A stretch of 64,000 nt of DNA from NCBI GenBank assembly GCA_027625915.1, contig JANTQA010000036.1:5105001-5169000 (forward strand), given 5' to 3'. The notes under the pieces are model-generated. The model saw only the letters and a list, made by a program, of their open reading frames with translations, ran no database searches and was not told the origin of the DNA. A program made the position numbers and the translations under genes. Shown piece after piece: positions 57,882 through 64,000 of this stretch (position 1 is the stretch's first letter; every line of letters begins with the position of its first letter). This DNA comes from Anaeramoeba flamelloides. Its lineage: Eukaryota > Metamonada > Anaeramoebidae.

Positions 57882-59149
57882 TAGAGGTTTTGATGATAAC
57901 CTATATTATCATGATATTAACAATAAAATCGAGATAATATGAAAAAAATCACGATTATTCCTACTTTATCACCCAAAATCATAAAATCGTAATATTCCAT
58001 GTTATAGAGAATAAATAATTATCACAAAAAAATGAAAAAATCTTTTTTTTAAATAACCTTAAAAACAATCTTATATCTTTTATGGAAGAATTGAGACTTC
58101 TTCAGCGCTTTTACTGGTTAAAAATATTAGAAAGTGTTTAAAATTGTTGTGAGTTGTCTTCAAGTGTTTGAAAGTTTTGAGAGTAAAAAAAATTAAAATA
58201 TTATGATATTTTGCATGTAGTGGTAACTTTTTTTTTTTTCATTTTTTTTTTTAACAAAATTTATAAAATCTCAAACAAATTTTATGATCAAACTAATAAT
58301 TACCCATTTCAACAATACACTTGAATATAAAATAGATGTATTTTTTAAGAATGGAGTTGTAACCTTTACAAGTTAAACAATCCTAAATGATAAAGGGTAC
58401 TTTCCCTTCTTATTGGTGATGGTTAAAACTAAAACTATGAAACTCGACTTGTATTTTCTGTTCAGACCTAGATATGAGAAGAAGAAGAATAAGAAACTGA
58501 AAACAATTTTACAATAAATCTTAATAAATCGCAATAATGTGGAAAGGTTCTTGTGAAAGCTTTTGAAAAGTTATCGGACTCCTTTTAGTTTTTGAGAATA
58601 TTGAAAATGTTTTCAACCAAGAACACATTATTTTACTGGAGATGTGAAGGATTAGTTGTTTAAGAAGCTCTTTCTATTACACCCAATTGTAAATACCAAG
58701 ATTGACTGAAAAAATATTTTTTTTATATTTAGTTTTTATTGTTGTTGATCTCAAGGATCAATATTTCAACCAAATCAAAAAAAAATAAAATAAAACCATT
58801 TGATCTGATCCTTGATTGAATCAATTATTTTTTTTGTTGTTTTTTAAAGAATAAACTTTTTTTTTCACATAATCTATTTTTTGCTCAAATGAATTTTCTT
58901 TGTAAAAATATTGAAGGAATTAGCCTAAAAACCATCAACTATTATATCGCGATTATTTTTTAGTCACAATATTTTGGCATTTATGATGATTTTGTAATAA
59001 TTATTGCGATTGTTTATATTCTCACGAAAATTTTATATTATCGTGATAAAATTTATATCATGATTTTCTAAAATATCACGATTTTATGAAATAAATCTTG
59101 ATTTTTGTAACTTATGGTGAATTAGGAAGAGATATCATCAAAACCTCTA
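57882..59149. mobile_element. TA-GAG element with subterminal motif arrays (1.3 kb)
   Basis: Ends TA-GAGGTTTTGATGATA and TATCATCAAAACCTC-TA, an exact 15-bp inverted repeat with flanking TA. Variants of ATCACGATWWTAT crowd the first 140 bp and last 200 bp (ATCATGATATT, AATCGAGATAATAT, TATCGTGATAAA, ATATCGCGATTATT). No ORF in the middle. Same architecture as 34109-35133 but different motif. Confidence 0.7.
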
Positions 59150-60912
59150 TAATTTTTTTTGAAAACTCTAAAAATAAAAAATGTTGTAAACTTGATTTCT
59201 CTCAAAGTGCTATACTCAAAAATGAAAAATTCACTTTTTTAAAGAATCAGCTACAACTTAAATTGTTTAGAAATAAGATAAATAATAATTTTTTGATTAG
59301 AATTGAGATTCATAAAAGAAATACCTGAACAAATTATAAATTTCAAAAAAAAAAGTTTAAAAAAATTTTTTGGTCACTTTCATTAGAGTATCTTGTGTAA
59401 AATTTCTCAATTTCATTGTCAATTTAAAATTATTGACAATAAGATTTTTAGTAAGAAAATGTATTCATTTTTTAAGAAATTACAATTCTCGCTTTTATGT
59501 GTGTTAATTAGAGTTTTAAAGCTTTTTAAGTTTTCAAATTTACTTTTTTAATAAAAAATAAATAAAAATGAAAAAAAAAATATATAATAATCAAAAAAAA
59601 ATTTAATAAATTAGAAAAAATTAATTTTGATCTAAAAATTGAAAATTTATTTTGAGAAGGCTATTTGTTAAATTCAAATTATTTATTCTATTACTCCTAA
59701 AAAATTGGGTACATTTGACTGAAAAAGAGTTTATTTCCAAAAATTTCGTAAAAAATCGAAATAAAACCAAACTAAAATAAAAATATGAAAAAAAAATTGT
59801 TTAATTTCTTATTTTTGACTGGGACTTGATGAAACAATGTTACCAACACTGTAAATACTCTGTAACGGAAAATAGATTTGAAAATATTATTTTTTGTGTA
59901 GCCCCTAAAAGATAAAGTAAATTTCTGATCCAAGAACAGAGACTCTGTATAATCAAGTCTAAAACAAACAAATAATCTTTCTTGCCCATTTCCATAATGG
60001 TAGACATTATTAAAATCCTAATTTTAAAATTTTGTGTATATTAATTTTTGAACTTTTATCACATCTATTGACTTCAAAGAATGCTGATTCTAGAGAATTA
60101 TCCAAATTTAAAATTTTAGGTTTTTTTTCGAAAATTTATCATTTAGCAAAGCTATTTTAAACATCCAAATTTTACTTTGAAAAACTTCAAAAATCAAAAT
60201 CCACTTGATTTATATATTATCAACTTTATATGAAAATATTTATATAATTATACTATAGGGTATACAGATAATAAATTGAAAAAAAAATTCACTTGATTTT
60301 GTTTTCCTTTTTGAAATAAAAAAAAAAAATTACAACCTACTTGTTTGAAAAAAGTCTTTGTAAATTTTAGGAAAGTCAAATAGCAAGTGATTTTTTTTTT
60401 TATTTAAGATATAAAGACCCTTTCCTACTATTATATAGATATTTTTCGGATAAAGTGGATAGTCATTCAGTAAAGAGGGAAACAAAATTGATTTTAAGTT
60501 TACCTCCTGTTTTAATTAAGAAATTAGAAAAATTTTTCGGATCAAGAGATAATTTTTAGAATTTTTCTTTTCTAAAACTAAAAAAAAAAACAAAATTTGC
60601 TATATTTGTTTTTTCTTTTAATTTATTCACTTTAAAATCAACTTTATCAGCTATTATGTTATATTCAAACTATCAGAGAGTAAAAAAGTAGGATTGCCCT
60701 TCAGGTCAGTTCAAAAATATTTTTTATACTTAAGGGATAACCTTCTACCAAGGAGAAGTCTAGGATCAAAGAATGTTGTTATTGGACCTAACCATATTTA
60801 GTGCTACATTGTTCAAATGTCTATAAAAATCAATTAGCCAAGTAGTAATATTTGTTTATCCCATGTTTTAAAAATGATATTTGTATTAGTAAAAAAACCC
60901 AACAATTTCAGA

Positions 60913-61018
60913 ATAAAATCTACTTTTCGACATAAATTTAAAGGTTGAATTATCAATTTTCAGACTCCAAAGTTACAGAATATCTTTCTTAAATTTATGT
61001 CGAAATGTAGATTAGTTA
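60913..61018. repeat. Short palindrome
   Basis: AATCTACTTTTCGACATAAA (left) against TTTATGTCGAAATGTAGATT (right), with a loop of about 45 bp. May be a degraded MITE or a hairpin RNA signal. Confidence 0.55.
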
Positions 61019-61469
61019 CTAGAAAATTCGTTTTTTTTAAAAAATTAAATAATTAACCAATAAAGTTTTTTGACAAATTATTTCTAAAATCATAGAAATA
61101 TATTGATGATACAACTAAAGTTTATCAAAAGCAAACAAAACTAATCAGTCTTTGTGCTTTTATGTTGATGATTATTGAGTTAATCTTTGAAATTAAAAAA
61201 TTATAAAAATAGTTACTTTTGGAAGTTCTAAATCTAAATTTTTAAATAAAGGAATATTGTTTTTTTTGGAGTTTCTATTTTTTAAGATTTGGAAAAGAAT
61301 TAATAAAAAAAATTTTTCAAAATGAAACTTTTTTAATTGTAATCATTAGTAAAAAATGTAATAATTTATTGTGCAATAAGATTTATAATAGATTTTTTAG
61401 AACCTATTTGAGCCATGGTGCACTAATATCATTTACACCCAATTGCAACAGACTTTGGTTATACTGTTA

Positions 61470-61690
61470 ATTGAATATTAAAAAGATCAAAATTTTCATT
61501 CAGATTTCAAAAAATTATAAATTCTAAAATGAAAATAAATAGAGAAAGTCAACATTTCTAAAGTAAAATTAATCGCCTATTCTTCTTTACAGATTTTTTC
61601 ATTTGTAATGTTACATGATTTTAAAAATCTTTTTTTTGTGAAAGCTAAGTGAAAATTTTCTTTCATTTATTTTGCAACAAATAGTCGAGA
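61470..61690 (+). repeat. Repeat shared with the EPG5-like upstream region
   Basis: AAAGATCAAAA, AGTCAACATTTCTA, and the end block TTTATTTTGCAACAAATAGT align with 47040-47240. It ends about 240 bp 5' of the LIM gene start. Confidence 0.5.
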
Positions 61691-61930
61691 AATCTAGGGT
61701 GACGCTAATCCCTTAAATGTATATTCTCAAAATTTGAGTTTTGATAATTTTAATTGGACAAGACTTTTTTTTTATGAGTCACTTTTTATTTCCACAAAGT
61801 ACTTAAAGTTGGGAATATTATTATTTGGTTCCACTTGGCCAAAATAGAGACCTGTTAAAAATTATAATAGTAAAATTTCATTTTTTCATTTTGGTAATAA
61901 TTTCTCTCAACTTTCTAATTCCTTTCTTCA

Positions 61931-62569
61931 ATGACCTATAAGCCACCTTGTGAAATTTGTAAATTAAATATTGTTGGTAAAATTTTCAGTTTCAACGATA
62001 AGCCATACCACGGAGACTGTTTTACAAAATGGTTTGTCTGTGATATTTGTAAAAAATCGCTTGCTCGAGGAAAATACATCTTTTCGCCAAAAGGACAAAA
62101 GTTTCACTTTGCATGCTTTAAGTGCAACGACTGCAAGAAAATTATTAATAGCCAATATGGCTTTTTTGAACTCGAACATGGTGTTCTGTGCCCACGTTGC
62201 AATAAGAAAAGAGAAGAAGAAAACAGCGAAATGTGTAAGACGTGTAATAAGCCAATAAGGGGCGAGAGTGTTCAGGCTTTGGGTTCAGTTTTCCATCCAG
62301 ATTGCTTTGTTTGTAAAAAGTGCAACAAGTCTATGGAGGGAGGCTTTGTTGAAGAAGGCGGTTTCCCTTATCACCCTCAATGTTACGAAAGTCAATTTGG
62401 TGAAAAATGTGGTGGGTGTGGGAAAGAAATAAACACAGACAGTGTTTCGGCATTAGGAAAAATTTGGCACGAAGAATGTTTTAAATGCGTTGAGTGTAAC
62501 AAAATAATTGAAGGATCTTTTTTTGAAAGTAAAGGTATGCCCCTTTGTGAGGTATGTGCAAAAAAATAA
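61931..62569 (+). CDS. LIM-domain protein with three LIMs and an N-terminal half finger
   Basis: 212 residues, single exon. LIM domains are double zinc fingers that bind other proteins, mostly at actin and adhesion sites. LIM1: Cys37, Cys40, His59, Cys62, Cys65, Cys68, Cys87, Cys90. LIM2: Cys102, Cys105, His122, Cys125, Cys128, Cys131, His148, Cys151. LIM3: Cys160, Cys163, His180, Cys183, Cys186, Cys189, Cys206, Cys209. All metal ligands are present. Before LIM1, Cys7, Cys10, His27 and Cys30 form one zinc knuckle, so the protein starts with half a LIM whose second half is merged into LIM1. No signal peptide, no membrane segment and no other domain. The start ATG sits seven codons before the first Cys with a pyrimidine-rich leader. 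It resembles short paxillin- or PINCH-type LIM arrays of amoebae. G/C-richer than its flanks. Confidence 0.93.
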   Translation: MTYKPPCEICKLNIVGKIFSFNDKPYHGDCFTKWFVCDICKKSLARGKYIFSPKGQKFHFACFKCNDCKKIINSQYGFFELEHGVLCPRCNKKREEENSEMCKTCNKPIRGESVQALGSVFHPDCFVCKKCNKSMEGGFVEEGGFPYHPQCYESQFGEKCGGCGKEINTDSVSALGKIWHEECFKCVECNKIIEGSFFESKGMPLCEVCAKK

Positions 62570-64000
62570 GGAAATGTTCTCACAAAAGTACAACTTTTCC
62601 AAAAAATAAAAAAAAATTTTGTTCCAAAAGCCTAATTTCTTGTGCTTTAAAACTTTTCTTTTTGACACTCTTAAATCTAAAAGATCTTCATAAAAGAAAC
62701 TAGAATTATTTTTTTTGTTTTTTTTTTTTTCTTTTTTGAAAATTTTTCGTAATGGAAATTATTTTTTACCTTTTTTTTTTTATTTTGATTGATCTTTGCA
62801 AAGATTTAATTTTGATTTAACAAATTGGCAGTACCTCTAAAAAAAACTCTTGTTCTGGCTTTTTATTCTCGTGATCCTTTGAACTCCAAATTTGAACTTT
62901 TCTTTTTTTAAATTGGTTCTTTTTCAAATGTTGCTGAAATAAATAAGTAAAAGGTTTTGAAGAAGTGTAAAAGTTACATCTTTTTTGTTAATGATCCAAG
63001 ATTGTGATTTAGTAACTACATTTTTATTCTTGAATAAAATGGTATTAGTGTACACACGTTTTTAATACATTGATTTACAAACAAAGAATTTCACTTTGTA
63101 ATTTTTTGTCTTTTTAAAGGAAAAATGTTTCTTTTTTTGAACTTTGGAATTATGATCTAATTTGAGTAAAGGATATTTATATTTTAAGGAGTCGATGGTT
63201 TTATACGTATACTTGTTTATAAATAGTTTGAAATTGGCTAAAAGATTTTAATAATTGGTATTAATCAAGTTTGGGCAATTTCAATTTCATATTTTAACTT
63301 CATTGATCAGCGAACAAAAAGTAAAAAAATAATTGAAAATATCTCCGTTTCACTACTATCTTGGGGAAATTATTAATACAATCTAGGTAGTTTTTAAAAA
63401 CGTCTAAATTAAGGGGGTAAATACATTTTTCAAATTCTGAGTACCATTTATGCATAATTGTATTTTTCAAATCATTTCTTTAACTAAATACATTGATATT
63501 TTAATAAATACTGGAGAGTGATATGAAATTTAGTTTATATTTTTATACCATCTAAAATATTTTTTATTCAAAAAAATGAATAGATTGATCAAAAAAAAAT
63601 AATAAACGCAAATCATTTATTACTTGTTCTTATCTGTAACATTGATACAATTATTTATGCTTAATTTGATTTTATTATTAATTCTTCATGAAATTACTTT
63701 TGTTTGTATAATTTTTGAGAAACAAATTACTTATTATTTCTCAAGAATTTTCAAAATGAATTTAAAGATCCTATTTTAATTTTATTCATCTAATTCTTTA
63801 ATGGTTTCAGAAAATAATCGATATTTTTATAAATCCTCCTCTGAAATAAATGATTTCTTGGACAAATTTGTTTGGTTTGAATATTATTTATTTTCCATTA
63901 AAATGTGAAGCCAAAATATATTTGAATCTGATTGAAATTCTTTCTAAATTTTTCTTTTATTTCGATTTGAATCTTTTGTAACTGTTTTTTTGATTAAGAG
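62570..64000. other. 3' flank of the LIM gene
   Basis: AT-rich with T runs (62710-62740, 62771-62790). No ORF or repeat that I can support up to the window end. Confidence 0.4.

Larger units (their letters stand above)
56040..61930. other. Gene-poor region before the LIM gene
   Basis: Contains a TA-GAG element (57882-59149), a short palindrome (60913-61018) and a repeat near the LIM gene (61470-61690). Long T runs at 56080-56130 and 56440-56590. No gene seen. Confidence 0.45.

Noticed and set aside
59098-59328. 76-codon ORF at the end of the 1.3 kb TA-GAG element
   Set aside because: It crosses the element boundary and has only chance composition.
1-64000. Search for virus-derived or LTR-type elements
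   Set aside because: No reverse transcriptase, integrase, capsid or envelope-like protein was recognised on either strand.

Overview
The window looks like a nuclear contig of a free-living amoeboid protist. It is very AT-rich, with long A/T homopolymers and hundreds of bases of non-coding DNA between genes. Proteins carry Lys/Glu-rich and Asn-rich tracts. Introns are GT-AG, TAA is a normal stop codon, and the gene families are eukaryotic signalling and trafficking ones (G-alpha, RGS, PH, LIM, U-box, an SLC38-like transporter, an EPG5-like giant protein). The mix and composition resemble Anaeramoeba, but an amoebozoan or heterolobosean cannot be excluded from sequence alone.

Layout: a 5'-incomplete RGS-DUF547 gene (361-1467, +); an amino acid transporter (2383-3915, -); a decayed coding-like stretch (about 4519-5690, -); a U-box protein (8585-11146, -); a four-exon G-protein alpha subunit (20096-22197, +); a double-PH protein whose second PH domain is split by a candidate 6.5 kb intron full of repeats (33076-40881, +); an EPG5-like autophagy tether in three open segments (47677-56039, +); and a three-LIM protein (61931-62569, +). 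Gene density is low and most of the rest is repeats or featureless AT-rich DNA.

The repeats fall into recognisable families. (1) About 200 bp hairpin MITEs with TA-CAGTC...GACTG-TA ends, seven copies. (2) A 534-538 bp TA-flanked element, three copies, one of them inserted inside a family-1 copy. (3) Two elements of about 1.0 and 1.3 kb with TA-GAG...CTC-TA ends and arrays of short motifs inside the ends. (4) Large inverted repeats with arms of 350-700 bp. (5) Foldback elements built from short tandem units. (6) Several dispersed 170-500 bp repeats. A Tc1/mariner-like transposase N-terminus survives as a broken fragment in the giant intron and is the only transposase sequence I can recognise. 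I recognised no reverse transcriptase, integrase, capsid or other virus-derived gene, no tRNA or rRNA gene and no CRISPR array.

Functionally, the G-alpha and RGS genes belong to the same signalling system. The double-PH and LIM proteins suggest membrane and cytoskeletal signalling, and the EPG5-like protein and the transporter (with a dileucine signal) suggest endolysosomal traffic. Nothing shows that these genes are co-regulated, and their spacing suggests independent transcription units.
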